This document shows, in pieces, positions 35,903 through 44,670 of a stretch of DNA of 64,000 nucleotides. Origin of the DNA: Neobacillus rhizosphaerae (GTDB lineage Bacteria; Bacillota; Bacilli; Bacillales; Cytobacillaceae). Within the stretch, counting starts at the first letter, position 1. Each line of letters opens with the position of its first letter. The stretch covers positions 117,842 to 181,841 of the forward strand of contig NZ_CALBWS010000002.1 of the NCBI RefSeq assembly GCF_937468385.1, in the 5' to 3' direction. The notes under the pieces were generated by a model that was not told the origin of the DNA, did no database searches, and saw nothing but the letters and a program-made list of their open reading frames with translations. The position numbers were made by a program, and so were the translations under genes.

Positions 35903-36082
35903 ATGATCTCCGTTTTTATTGTCTTTGCTATTTTTATCTTGTTTTATGTAAATAAAATGACCAATTCTCTTTGTATTCAAAAAGAAATACCGGAAGAAAA
36001 CCAACATAAAGTGTTTCGTACCATTAATGTTCTAATCACTATATTACTGATCTCTTCTTATCTGGAAATTTTATATACATAA
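35903..36082 (+). CDS. Small membrane protein, unknown
   Basis: A 59-residue protein with two hydrophobic segments (about 2-15 and 38-55) around a polar stretch, NSLCIQKEIPEENQHK. AGGGAGG lies 10 bases before the ATG, and a good terminator follows at 36148. The gene is real on these grounds, but I do not recognise the family. It is convergent with the sscA-like pair. Confidence 0.65.
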   Translation: MISVFIVFAIFILFYVNKMTNSLCIQKEIPEENQHKVFRTINVLITILLISSYLEILYT

Positions 36083-36143
36083 TCCAACTATTTAGCTAAA
36101 ATTGAAGTAATGGATTTATGATTTAAAAAGCAATCCACTAAAA

Positions 36144-36180
36144 ATGGAAGCGATGAGGTATATCTCATCGCTTTTAGTTT
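36144..36180. terminator. Bidirectional terminator before the sscA-like genes
   Basis: A 10-bp stem, AAGCGATGAG/CTCATCGCTT, with a 6-base loop, followed by TTAGTTTGCC on plus and CCATTTTT on minus. It serves the convergent small genes on either side. Confidence 0.75.
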
Positions 36181-36190
36181 GCCTTTTTTA

Positions 36191-36283
36191 TTAAAATACA
36201 AAAGATGCGCCAACTATAATTAATAAGATGAAGAGAACCACGACTAATGCAAACCCACCACCATAACCTACTGCACCAGACAT
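36191..36283 (-). CDS. sscA: SscA-like small spore-coat assembly protein (second copy)
   Basis: A 30-residue hydrophobic protein starting MSGAVGYGGGFALVV, with the family's ILLIIVGASF tail. It is of the YjcZ/SscA type found in spores. RBS AAAGGAGG lies 7 bases before the ATG. It is too short for normal ORF calling but matches the family nearly end to end. It follows a paralogue 36 bases upstream, presumably in one transcript. B. subtilis SscA supports coat assembly and germination. Confidence 0.88.
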   Translation of the reverse strand: MSGAVGYGGGFALVVVLFILLIIVGASFVF

Positions 36284-36319
36284 ATATTCAACCTCCTTTC
36301 CTTATTGTACAATTTCCTA

Positions 36320-36409
36320 TTAATAAATCCAGGATGCCCCAACAATAATCAGTAGGATGAAAAGGACTATAATTAGAGCAAAACCAGCTTCATATCCTTC
36401 GCTCAACAT
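36320..36409 (-). CDS. SscA-like small spore-coat assembly protein (first copy)
   Basis: A 29-residue protein starting MLSEGYEAGFALIIVLFILL and ending GASWIY. It is a paralogue of the next gene, keeping the hydrophobic YjcZ/SscA core but with an acidic N-terminus in place of the glycine-rich one. RBS AAAGGAGGT precedes the ATG. A perfect GerE consensus and a sigma-K-like -10 lie upstream, so late mother-cell expression is likely. Confidence 0.87.
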   Translation of the reverse strand: MLSEGYEAGFALIIVLFILLIIVGASWIY

Positions 36410-36430
36410 AATACCTCCTTTTTCATTTAC

Positions 36431-36473
36431 TACGATATACTATTCAAACCGTATTCATTTCGATTAGGCACTT
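36431..36473 (-). promoter_or_regulatory. sscA promoter with GerE box
   Basis: GATTAGGCACTT at 36462-36473 matches the full GerE consensus RWWTRGGYNNYY on the plus strand. On the minus strand a sigma-K-like -10, TATATCGTA (CATAnnnTA with one mismatch), occupies 36439-36431. The GerE box therefore centres near the -35 position, as in GerE-activated promoters. No AC -35 element was found, which fits activator dependence. Confidence 0.6.
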
Positions 36474-36711
36474 GGCTTATTTTTCAGCTATTCCGATTTT
36501 ATATCAAAAAATTCGGAACTTCTTAATGCAATTTAGCCGCTGAGTTTTCCCTTTTCGACTGTTGTTAAATTTTGGAATAGCCCCAGATGTTTTTGAGTGA
36601 TTTTCATTATACATTCACAGTTTATTTTTTGCAGTAGTTCCCATTTATGTTATAGTTAACGTTGTGGACAAATTAACGCACAAGAAATTAACTATTTAGG
36701 AGAGATTCATC
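36474..36711 (+). promoter_or_regulatory. prsA upstream region and sigma-A promoter
   Basis: TTGCAG at 36629 and TATAGT at 36651 with 16-base spacing form a good sigma-A promoter for prsA. RBS AGGAGAG lies 8 bases before the start. The rest is AT-rich with no gene seen. Confidence 0.65.
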
Positions 36712-37587
36712 ATGAAAAAATGGATATTAGCCCTTACATTAGCTGGCGGGGTTCTTGCATTAAGTGCATGTAATCAAAGCGGTTCCACTAAAGTGGCCGA
36801 AAGCAAGGTTGGAAATGTTACTCAAGAAGAGCTTTACAACACAATGAAGGAGAAGTATGGAGACCAAGCCCTTCAACAGCTAGTATTCGAAAAAGTTCTT
36901 TCCAAAAAGTACAATGTGACTGATAAAGAGTTAAATGATAAAATTGATCAGTTAAAAGCAGAACTTGGAGCAAATTTTGAAGCTACCATAGCCAAATATG
37001 GCTATAAAAACGAAGCGGATTTAAAGAAAACAATGAAGCTTGGCATGATGCAGGAAAAAGCAGCATTGAAAGACGTAAAGGCCACTGAAAAAGAATTAAA
37101 GGATTACTATGATAACTTCCAACCTGATATAAAGGTATCCCATATACTGGTTAAGGATGAAGCAACCGCAAATGAAGTAAAGAAGAAGCTTGATGGTGGT
37201 GCCAAATTTGATGAAGTAGCAAAAGAATATTCAACTGATACAGCGTCTGCACAAAATGGCGGTGATTTAGGTACAATTAATAACATGAATAAAGAACAAT
37301 ATGATAAGGATTTTATGAAAGCTGCTTATGCACTTAAAGTCAATGAAATTAGTGCACCAGTGAAAACATCATTCGGTTATCATATTATCAAAGTAACAGA
37401 TAAAAAAGAGAAAAAATCATATGCTGATATGAAGAAAGAAATTGAATATCAAGTAAAGTCAGCAAAATTAACAAGCGATTCGATCAATAAAGCAATGCAG
37501 CGTGAACTAAAAGCTGCAAACGTAAAAATCAACGACAAGGACTTAAAAGACGCTCTTAAACCAGAAACAGCAGCTGCACATCAATAA
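36712..37587 (+). CDS. prsA: Foldase lipoprotein PrsA
   Basis: A 291-residue membrane-anchored peptidyl-prolyl isomerase that folds secreted proteins outside the membrane. The signal peptide ends in a lipobox, LALSAC, with Cys20. A helical N-domain is followed by a parvulin domain (about 138-228: VSHILVKDEATANEV, YSTDTASAQNGGDLG, SAPVKTSFGYHIIKV). The Lys-rich C-domain ends DALKPETAAAHQ. It is essential or near-essential in B. subtilis. Terminator at 37685. Confidence 0.96.
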   Translation: MKKWILALTLAGGVLALSACNQSGSTKVAESKVGNVTQEELYNTMKEKYGDQALQQLVFEKVLSKKYNVTDKELNDKIDQLKAELGANFEATIAKYGYKNEADLKKTMKLGMMQEKAALKDVKATEKELKDYYDNFQPDIKVSHILVKDEATANEVKKKLDGGAKFDEVAKEYSTDTASAQNGGDLGTINNMNKEQYDKDFMKAAYALKVNEISAPVKTSFGYHIIKVTDKKEKKSYADMKKEIEYQVKSAKLTSDSINKAMQRELKAANVKINDKDLKDALKPETAAAHQ

Positions 37588-37615
37588 GAAAAGCGGAAGC
37601 TCCCGTTTTGCGGCG
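37587..37615 (+). repeat. Truncated copy of the AAGCGCCCG-family repeat
   Basis: AGAAAAGCGGAAGCTCCCG then TTTTGCGG, starting at the last base of prsA. It matches the first half of the 38991 copy. Confidence 0.5.
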
Positions 37616-37683
37616 TATCGATTGGACCCGTTCCGTATAAGATAAAGAAGTGAAAATGATATTAATTCTGGTGTATAAATAAT

Positions 37684-37718
37684 AGGGAGAGACTCAAATA
37701 TGAGTCCCTCCTTTTTTA
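37684..37718 (+). terminator. Terminator between prsA and yhaL
   Basis: GACTCA-aata-TGAGTC extended by GGAG/CTCC, then TTTTTT. It lies between the convergent prsA and yhaL genes. Confidence 0.8.
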
Positions 37719-37895
37719 TTCTGCACCTTCACGTCGTATTTCCTTTTCACGCTCCAGCCGTTTAATATAGATTTCTCCTTCTTCCTCGATATTTGCCATT
37801 TCTAATTGTCGCTCTTCTTTCCCTGTTTTAATTGCCATCAATGCACTGACGGCGATTCCAACCACGACAGCATAAATCCAAATAGGTATAGTCAA
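37716..37895 (-). CDS. yhaL: Sporulation protein YhaL
   Basis: A 59-residue protein with an N-terminal membrane helix (IPIWIYAVVVGIAVSALMAI) followed by a charged coiled segment (EERQLEMANIEEEGEIYIKR). This is the YhaL layout. The start is TTG at 37895, placed 9 bases after AAGGGAG; no ATG fits. It is too short for the usual length cut-off. Position beside prsA agrees with B. subtilis, where yhaL is a sporulation gene of unknown mechanism. Confidence 0.82.
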   Translation of the reverse strand: MTIPIWIYAVVVGIAVSALMAIKTGKEERQLEMANIEEEGEIYIKRLEREKEIRREGAE

Positions 37896-37996
37896 TTTCT
37901 ATTGCTCCCTTCCTAGTGGTTGTCCACTTTTAATTACAACTTATTCGATTTATCCTAAAATATTCATTTCATATCAAAAAAAATAACCCATTAGGG

Positions 37997-38941
37997 TTAT
38001 TTATGAAAAACAGGCTTATAAAACGAGCGGTTATCCAAGGCAAATATACGCTCAGAAAATTCACCAGGTTTAACTCTCTCTAAAGCCCGGTCGAGCATAT
38101 TCATTTTGGCATCAAGGTTATCAATATAATGAAGCATCTCTGCTTCTTTAATTAATGGCGGCTTTGGACTTCCCCATTCAGCTTTGCCATGATGGCTAAG
38201 GACTAGGTGCTGGAGAATCAAGACTTCTTCGCCAGTTATCCCCAGCTCTTCAGCTGCTTTTCCGATTTCGTTAATCATAATGGTAATATGCCCAAGTAAA
38301 TTCCCTTCAATCGTATAGACCGTTGAAATCGGGCCCGATAATTCCATTACCTTCCCCATATCATGTAAAATAACACCGGCATACAGCAAGTCCTTATCAA
38401 GGCTAGGATATAATGAAGCAATCGCCTTTGCTAAATCAAGCATGCTTACCACGTGAAATGCAAGACCGGAAACAAATTCATGATGATTTTTAGTTGCTGC
38501 GGGAAATTCCAAAAAGTCCTTTTGATGCTTTTTAATTAAATGACGAGTAATCCTTTGAATGTTTGGATTCTTCATCTCAAAAATATACTGGGTCAGCTTG
38601 CTGACCATCTCTTCCTGACTTAATGGAGCCGTCTCAAGAAAATCATCCAGCTTCACACCATCAGAAGGCCCGGTTTTTCGTATCTGGCGAATTTTGAGCT
38701 GACTTTTTCCACGATAATTTTGTACATCACCAATTATTTTCACAATGTTCTGGGCTGCGTAGTTCTTTTCGTCTTCTTCTTGAGCATCCCAAAGCTTTGC
38801 TTCGATTTCCCCACTTTGGTCTTGGAGAATTAACGTCAAAAACGGCTTGCCATTGCTCGCAATCCCTTTTGTGGAACTTTTTATTAAAAGAAATAATTCA
38901 ATTTGTTCCCCAACATCATAATGCAATATTCCTTTATTCAT
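37997..38941 (-). CDS. yhaM: 3'-5' exoribonuclease YhaM
   Basis: A 314-residue nuclease. An N-terminal OB-fold (about 12-95, [28 protein letters not shown]) precedes an HD domain with [15 protein letters not shown], the HD pair in [13 protein letters not shown], and [13 protein letters not shown]. It degrades RNA and single-stranded DNA. I favour ATG 38941 (MNKGILHY), matching the family, although a GTG four codons earlier is closer to AAGGAG. Confidence 0.94.
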   Translation of the reverse strand: MNKGILHYDVGEQIELFLLIKSSTKGIASNGKPFLTLILQDQSGEIEAKLWDAQEEDEKNYAAQNIVKIIGDVQNYRGKSQLKIRQIRKTGPSDGVKLDDFLETAPLSQEEMVSKLTQYIFEMKNPNIQRITRHLIKKHQKDFLEFPAATKNHHEFVSGLAFHVVSMLDLAKAIASLYPSLDKDLLYAGVILHDMGKVMELSGPISTVYTIEGNLLGHITIMINEIGKAAEELGITGEEVLILQHLVLSHHGKAEWGSPKPPLIKEAEMLHYIDNLDAKMNMLDRALERVKPGEFSERIFALDNRSFYKPVFHK

Positions 38942-38990
38942 AGCTAATTTCACCGCTCCTTCCCACTAATAGAAGTATACCATATCCACA

Positions 38991-39040
38991 GAAAAGCGTA
39001 AGCGCCCGTTTAGCGGTGGAGCTGGACAATTCTCAAAGTC
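38991..39040 (+). repeat. AAGCGCCCG-family dispersed repeat, best copy
   Basis: GAAAAGCGTAAGCGCCCG, TTTAGCGG, TGGAGCTGGACAATTCTC and AAAGTC in succession. Related copies lie at 17721, 23784, 37587 and 57617. It sits between yhaM and yhaN. Confidence 0.65.
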
Positions 39041-39061
39041 AAAATTATTTGCTTGTGTTGT

Positions 39062-42000
39062 CTATGAAATAATCTCAACAGCACCTTTTGCTAAACTTAG
39101 AATATTTTCCTTTGGAAAAAGAGGAAGTAAATGACGATGACAAGTGAAAAACAAAATTTGATTTCGTTCGAGCTGATTGAGAAGCTCAATAACCTTTTCC
39201 GTTCTTCCAGCATCAAAATTAACAAAGCTATCATCGATGATAATGGGAAAATGATATTTTTCATAAAGCGTTGTCGCCAAAGCCAACCGAATCGATACAT
39301 ATAATTGTTCCGTCGTTGCTTGGCTTAGTTCATTTGCTTCAAAAAGAGTATGATCCTCACGTTCAACAAGGAATCCAGAACCTGACTTTTGAAGGTGAAT
39401 CTTTCGATAACTACCCGTTGTAAGAAAGCCCAAGTATTCTTCGGCTTTGGCGAGCATCCTTGGTAAATGAACATTTTTGTACTTTTCAATCGTTTGTGAC
39501 AGGAACTCTTGAGCCAAGCAATAAATAGACCACTCTTTTGCTGCCTCTTCTAGCTCAAATTTTTTCTGTTTGTAGTGATGGAGGATATCTGAATACATGC
39601 CACCATCTTCGAGAATTTGGATCTCATACTTTATTAAAGCATCTTCCTCTTGAAGCTTTTTTAATTCTGATTGCAGATACTGTGCTTCTTGGTTACATTC
39701 GGTAATTAATTCATCACTTTTATGAATTGGTAAATAGCTTTCCCTTTCCTGAATAGTGAGAATCGAGTACTGCAGCTGACTTTTGAGATTTTCGAGTCTT
39801 TCAAGGAGCCTTTCTTGTTTTTCAGCTCTTGCACCAAGTTCATAATATTTCTGCTCTGTTTCTACATTTGCAGCAATTAGGAGCCTATTATACTCCGCTT
39901 GTAAAATCTTTAACTCCTGAGATTTTTGCTTCAAATCCGCTTCAAGTTCAGCAAGCTTTCCCGTCCTCTCTTGACTCTTTATTTGCTTTTCATGCTCTTC
40001 CTTAAGCTTTTTTCGAAGAAGATAGGCTGAGTTATGTAAATCTAAGCCTTTTTCTTGTAAAAAATGATTCTCATAAGATTTAAAACCTTCCACTATTTGG
40101 ATCTGCTGTTGATTTATTAGCTCTAGTCTTATCTGCAATTGTTTTTTCTCTCTGCAAATAGATTTATATTGCTCAATTAACTCAAAAGCTTCATCTAAAA
40201 AAGAAGCAGCAATATATTCGGGTATCTTTAGTTCACTGCTTATGGACAAGAGCTTTTCTTTATTTTGAGCTGATTCTAATTCCCATTCTTCAAATTTTGA
40301 AATTGCCTTTTCATATTGAGATTGCTGTTGTTTTAGCTTCATTTTTAACATTTGCAGTTCTTCTCGTCGTCGATTATCAAGAACTAATTGATCCTCGAGT
40401 TTTGTAATATCCAAATATTCTGCTGATTGGAGTTTTTGTTTTAACTGTTTTTCCTTTTCTCTTAAACCATAAAGTGTTTGATCCATCTCTTCTTCTGTAA
40501 ATTTCTTTGAGCTTTTCATCATAAAAATAGCAATGACAATACAGCCTAGCACACCTAGACACACCAGGGCCCAATCCATTGTAAACAAGCCATACAATGT
40601 TAGCCCGAATAAGATCAACTCAAAGAGAAAAAACTGGAGTTTTTTCTGCTGTTTACTTCTTTCATTTGATGCTTTTTCCCGCTCATTTGTCTGCTGATAG
40701 AATTCTATTTTGTCTTGTAAGGCCGTTAATTCCCATCCAAGGCTTTTCTTATCATTTCCATGACTCATCTGCTCCTCGAGCAGTAACCTTTCCTGTTTAG
40801 TAAGAACTTGGCTCTCAGCCAATCGGACATCTTTTTCTATTTCTTCCAACCTATTTTTTTCTTCTTGATAACATTCCTCTAACTCTTCCTTTACTTCTTC
40901 TAGCTTTTGTTTTTTTCGAGAAACTATTTCTACCTGTTTTTTCATATAAATATTTGTATTGATGGCAAAGATGTCTTCCTCATTTAAAGGCAAATGAAGC
41001 TTCTCCCTTGTAATGGAAAGCTTATCCTCATACTCTTCTAGTTTTGTTTCACTTTGCTGCTTCTCCAACTTCAATTGTTCAATAATCGGAACTTGATCAA
41101 GCAATGTTAGGATAGTGGGCTCGTTTTCAAGGTAAGACAAATCCGGCTGGAGATCAGCCAATTCTTTTTTCAAATTTTCTTGTCTTTCGGATATACTTAT
41201 TATCTCGGCATTGTAGGGGTGGATGAGCTGATTTATTTTTTCGATTCTTTCAATCCCGCGTACTGGGAACTCGATTTCTCCTAGCTCGTTAAGCTCTTTC
41301 TTTGTCCATTTTTCTTCTCTGACGATAGATTCTATTCTCTTCCATTCATTTAATTTTCCGACCTTTTCGCCGACTTCCTGAATCTTGCCGTTTATCGCTG
41401 CCATTTGCTGCTGCATGAACTCTTTCTTTTCTAGCAGATTTTCATATTCTTTATTTTTTGCTGCTGCTTTTTTCAATTCTCCATTTAGTTCATGAAGTTC
41501 CTGTAATTTTTCATTCAAGATTGGTTTCTTGCCTGAAGGCTTAAAGCGGATATCTAACTCTTTCTGCAGAGTAGATTCAGCTTTTGATAACTGTTCGGTA
41601 CCCAGGGTTCCCGCAGAAAATAAGAATTTCCCAATATCTTCGCCCTTCATTTGATGTATGTTCTGAAGACCATGTATATTAAAAGAAAAAACCGCTTGAA
41701 ATAGGCTTTTATCAAAGTTTGCTACAAGATCTTTAAGAAACTCCTCGCCGCCAATTATCCCAGTATCAGTGACTACCTTAACATCGCCTGCTGCTTTTCC
41801 TTTGACACGTTCAATGACAGCAAATCCGAGCTCTTCATGATAAATTCTGATTTTGCCGCCGTATTTTGTACTATGCTTTGGCTCGTAGCGAAGCTCTGAT
41901 TGTTGCTTTGTAGGAAAACCAAATAGAATACCGTGGATAAAGGCCATGATCGTGGACTTGCCAGCTTCATTTTCGCCATAGAAAACTTGAAAATCTGCTA

Positions 42001-42064
42001 GATTCGTAATTTTAACATTCTCTAATTGACCGTAGCCGTATATATGCATCTCAAGAATTTTCAA
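39062..42064 (-). CDS. yhaN: SbcC/Rad50-like ATPase YhaN
   Basis: A 1000-residue SMC-like ATPase. Walker A is GENEAGKST (about 30-38), long coiled coils fill about 180-900, and the C-terminal Walker B reads FPIIIDDSFVNFDAGR. Unlike typical SbcC it carries two adjacent hydrophobic helices at about 478-518 in the middle of the coiled coil, which would anchor the hinge region in the membrane. It is 20 bases downstream of yhaO, the nuclease partner. It probably acts in DNA end processing. Confidence 0.92.
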   Translation of the reverse strand: MKILEMHIYGYGQLENVKITNLADFQVFYGENEAGKSTIMAFIHGILFGFPTKQQSELRYEPKHSTKYGGKIRIYHEELGFAVIERVKGKAAGDVKVVTDTGIIGGEEFLKDLVANFDKSLFQAVFSFNIHGLQNIHQMKGEDIGKFLFSAGTLGTEQLSKAESTLQKELDIRFKPSGKKPILNEKLQELHELNGELKKAAAKNKEYENLLEKKEFMQQQMAAINGKIQEVGEKVGKLNEWKRIESIVREEKWTKKELNELGEIEFPVRGIERIEKINQLIHPYNAEIISISERQENLKKELADLQPDLSYLENEPTILTLLDQVPIIEQLKLEKQQSETKLEEYEDKLSITREKLHLPLNEEDIFAINTNIYMKKQVEIVSRKKQKLEEVKEELEECYQEEKNRLEEIEKDVRLAESQVLTKQERLLLEEQMSHGNDKKSLGWELTALQDKIEFYQQTNEREKASNERSKQQKKLQFFLFELILFGLTLYGLFTMDWALVCLGVLGCIVIAIFMMKSSKKFTEEEMDQTLYGLREKEKQLKQKLQSAEYLDITKLEDQLVLDNRRREELQMLKMKLKQQQSQYEKAISKFEEWELESAQNKEKLLSISSELKIPEYIAASFLDEAFELIEQYKSICREKKQLQIRLELINQQQIQIVEGFKSYENHFLQEKGLDLHNSAYLLRKKLKEEHEKQIKSQERTGKLAELEADLKQKSQELKILQAEYNRLLIAANVETEQKYYELGARAEKQERLLERLENLKSQLQYSILTIQERESYLPIHKSDELITECNQEAQYLQSELKKLQEEDALIKYEIQILEDGGMYSDILHHYKQKKFELEEAAKEWSIYCLAQEFLSQTIEKYKNVHLPRMLAKAEEYLGFLTTGSYRKIHLQKSGSGFLVEREDHTLFEANELSQATTEQLYVSIRLALATTLYEKYHFPIIIDDSFVNFDAGRTEKVIELLNQLERNQILFFTCHRHLLPLFPKENILSLAKGAVEIIS

Positions 42065-42084
42065 GCGTCATCTCCTCCTTTCTA

Positions 42085-43305
42085 TTAGGATTGATATAGT
42101 AATTCAATTAGCAATTGCTCCGCTTTTTCGATTAGTTTTTCTTGCTCGATCTTAGGTAAATGTGATAAATACTTTCTCCCTAAATGGTGCTCATACAAAG
42201 GGGCTAAGGCTTCATCGGCATCGTCATAATGTTTTATGGTTTCAAAGAGCTCCCCATAAAAATTGGCATCAGTTTTTAATTGTTCTTTGTCAATGGGCAC
42301 ACTTTCCGAAATGTTAAAGTCTACTACCCAAACAAAGGAATCCTCATCCTTTTCGTCTTCTAAAAGGAGATCAAGAAGTTCACCATCCAAGCTTCTTTTT
42401 TCACGATAATCATCTAATTGAATATTTTTCAAAAAAAGTGTTAATAGTGTTCCCGCTTGATCTTTTCGTACACTGTTGATGGCAGTTTGGCATAAATGGA
42501 GGATATCATGAAAGCTGCTCGCGGAGGTTGCATCAATCACAGCTTCCTCCCAGATAATATCGGATGCTTCGATATAATCCATTTTTGCATTATTATCTGT
42601 CAAAGTGACATGATAAAACCCTTTACTTCCAGACTCTTTCTTATTTCTCCCTTGGATGTTACCTGGATAAATAATTGGCGGGTTTTCCGACAATATTGCG
42701 CGTTTATGGATATGTCCCAACGCCCAATAATCAAATGCTTTTTGCAGTAGATCCTTGACTGAAAATGGAGCATAGTTATCATGATCAGTTCCCGCACTTT
42801 CATTAGCATGAAGAATGCCAATATGATAATCTGCCCCTTCTATCTTCTTATAATCGTCTATTTTTCGTTCAAACACATGCCTAGTTGCATAGCTAAAGCC
42901 GTAAAGATGAACGATTTCACCACTCTTTGTTCGTAGCACCTTTGTTTCAACCTCGCTATGAAACATATGAACATTGTCAGGCATGTTAAGGTGCACCCAT
43001 GAACCGTTTAAATGGTCGTGGTTTCCATGAACAATATAAACGGGAATTTCTTTTTCTGCCAGCTTAAGCATTTCCTTCCGAAAGCGCGATTGTGCCCGAA
43101 GGCTGCGATCCTCTCCATCAAATAAATCACCCGCTAAGATGACAAAATCAACTTGCCGGTCAATAGCCGCAGCAGATAGCTTTTTTAAGGCTGTAAAGGT
43201 ACTCTCTTTTACTCTTGTAAAGATGTTTCCTGGCATATGCTTTAATCCGACCATTGGGCTGTCCAAATGGAGATCAGCCGCGTGAATAAACGATATTTTT
43301 CCCAT
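42085..43305 (-). CDS. yhaO: SbcD/Mre11-like DNA repair exonuclease YhaO
   Basis: A 406-residue metallophosphoesterase. All family motifs are visible: HAADLHLDSP (8-17), FVILAGDLFDGEDRS, VYIVHGNHDHLNG, IGILHAN and WALGHIHKR. It is the nuclease partner of YhaN; the two form an operon. The C-terminal third lacks motifs and may be the ATPase-binding region, by analogy with Mre11. Confidence 0.93.
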   Translation of the reverse strand: MGKISFIHAADLHLDSPMVGLKHMPGNIFTRVKESTFTALKKLSAAAIDRQVDFVILAGDLFDGEDRSLRAQSRFRKEMLKLAEKEIPVYIVHGNHDHLNGSWVHLNMPDNVHMFHSEVETKVLRTKSGEIVHLYGFSYATRHVFERKIDDYKKIEGADYHIGILHANESAGTDHDNYAPFSVKDLLQKAFDYWALGHIHKRAILSENPPIIYPGNIQGRNKKESGSKGFYHVTLTDNNAKMDYIEASDIIWEEAVIDATSASSFHDILHLCQTAINSVRKDQAGTLLTLFLKNIQLDDYREKRSLDGELLDLLLEDEKDEDSFVWVVDFNISESVPIDKEQLKTDANFYGELFETIKHYDDADEALAPLYEHHLGRKYLSHLPKIEQEKLIEKAEQLLIELLYQS

Positions 43306-43378
43306 AGAATTTTCCTTTCAGCGTTCTTTTCTTTATTGTACCATCCGAAAAACACGAATGCACGTTCTTATTTAAAAA

Positions 43379-43409
43379 TAAAGAGCTTTACCAAATATGG
43401 TAAAGCCCT
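43379..43409 (-). terminator. Terminator after the ABC-2 permease gene
   Basis: On the minus strand GCTTTACC/GGTAAAGC is followed by TCTTTATTTTT, just past the stop of the permease gene. Confidence 0.75.
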
Positions 43410-43416
43410 TATATCA

Positions 43417-44670
43417 TTATTCGTTTTTTGTTAATTGTAAAGCCTTTTTAATATCTTTAAAGGAATTAGACTTGCCATACATTAGAACTCCGCCTCGATA
43501 TACACGGGCACCAAAAATCGCTAACACAATGATCGTTGCAATAAGAATAGCAATTCCTAAGAATGCCTCCCATGCTGGGATTGTCAGCATTCCAACACGC
43601 AAAAACATAATCATCGGTGTGAAGAAAGGAATATAGGACGTAGCGGTAATAAATGGAGCGTCTGGTTTACCAAGACCAAACATAGCAATCATAAATCCAG
43701 CCACAACCATTAACGTCATCGGCGTAATCATTTGCTGTACATCTTCAATCCGACTGACAAGTGAGCCCAAAAAGGCCGCGAGTGTGGCATAGAGAAAATA
43801 GCCAAGAATAAAGAAAATAACGGCATACACGATGGTCTCTAATGGGATGTCCTTAAATCCATATACACCAAAAAAACCATCTTTTAATGTTTCCATATTT
43901 TTTGTAAGCGAATAATACCCAACTATCAGAAATGCAGCTAATTGTGTCAGACTTAATAGGCCAATTCCCAATATTTTTGCAAACATCTGCTTAATCGGGG
44001 AGACACTTGAAATTAATATTTCCATCACTCTTGATGATTTTTCAGTCGCTACTTCCATTGCAATCATGTTGGCGTACATAATAACAGCGAAATAAATAAT
44101 AAACAGCAGCACATATACGAGACCTCGGGCTTGATTAAGTTCCTCTTCTGTTTTGGCATTTTTCTCAAGCGCAAATTTCTCAAAGGAAACCGGTTCATAA
44201 AGCTTTTGCAACTGAGCTGGGGCCAAATTAATCTTTGATGCCGTTAGCATCGTTTTTACTTGCTGCAAGCTAGTTTGAAGATCAGTAAATAGTGAGGAAT
44301 CTGCGATGCTCATTGCTTTAAAGGTGGCTTCAGGTAATTTTTCTGCATTAAATTGTAGCTGAATTACCCCTTTGAAATCGCCTTTTTCAACTGCTTTTTC
44401 CGCCTCTTTTTCACTGCCTTTGTAAAGAGTTAGTTTAATATCTTTGTTAATGGTTTTTAGTTGCTGTTTAAAAGGTTCGTAAAGTTCCCCAGTTTCATCC
44501 AGTACTGCAACATTTTCTTTCCCACCGTTTTTATCAAATAAACCTATGATATTATTAATATTTGTTAGAGCTAATACAATCAAAACGGTGATGACCGTCG
44601 TGATAATAAACGATTTGCTTTTCAATTTGTTTAAATAAGTATGAAACAAGATAATCCAAAAACTATTCAT
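43417..44670 (-). CDS. yhaP: ABC-2 type exporter permease (YhaP, NatB-like)
   Basis: A 417-residue membrane protein. One helix at about 20-45 is followed by an extracytoplasmic domain (about 50-180) and six helices in the C-terminal half. The segment IAMEVATEKSSRVMEILISSVSP is the classic NatB/ABC-2 motif. It pairs with the ATPase encoded just upstream, with an 8-base overlap. Sodium or drug export is suggested by family; the cargo is unknown. Confidence 0.9.
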   Translation of the reverse strand: MNSFWIILFHTYLNKLKSKSFIITTVITVLIVLALTNINNIIGLFDKNGGKENVAVLDETGELYEPFKQQLKTINKDIKLTLYKGSEKEAEKAVEKGDFKGVIQLQFNAEKLPEATFKAMSIADSSLFTDLQTSLQQVKTMLTASKINLAPAQLQKLYEPVSFEKFALEKNAKTEEELNQARGLVYVLLFIIYFAVIMYANMIAMEVATEKSSRVMEILISSVSPIKQMFAKILGIGLLSLTQLAAFLIVGYYSLTKNMETLKDGFFGVYGFKDIPLETIVYAVIFFILGYFLYATLAAFLGSLVSRIEDVQQMITPMTLMVVAGFMIAMFGLGKPDAPFITATSYIPFFTPMIMFLRVGMLTIPAWEAFLGIAILIATIIVLAIFGARVYRGGVLMYGKSNSFKDIKKALQLTKNE

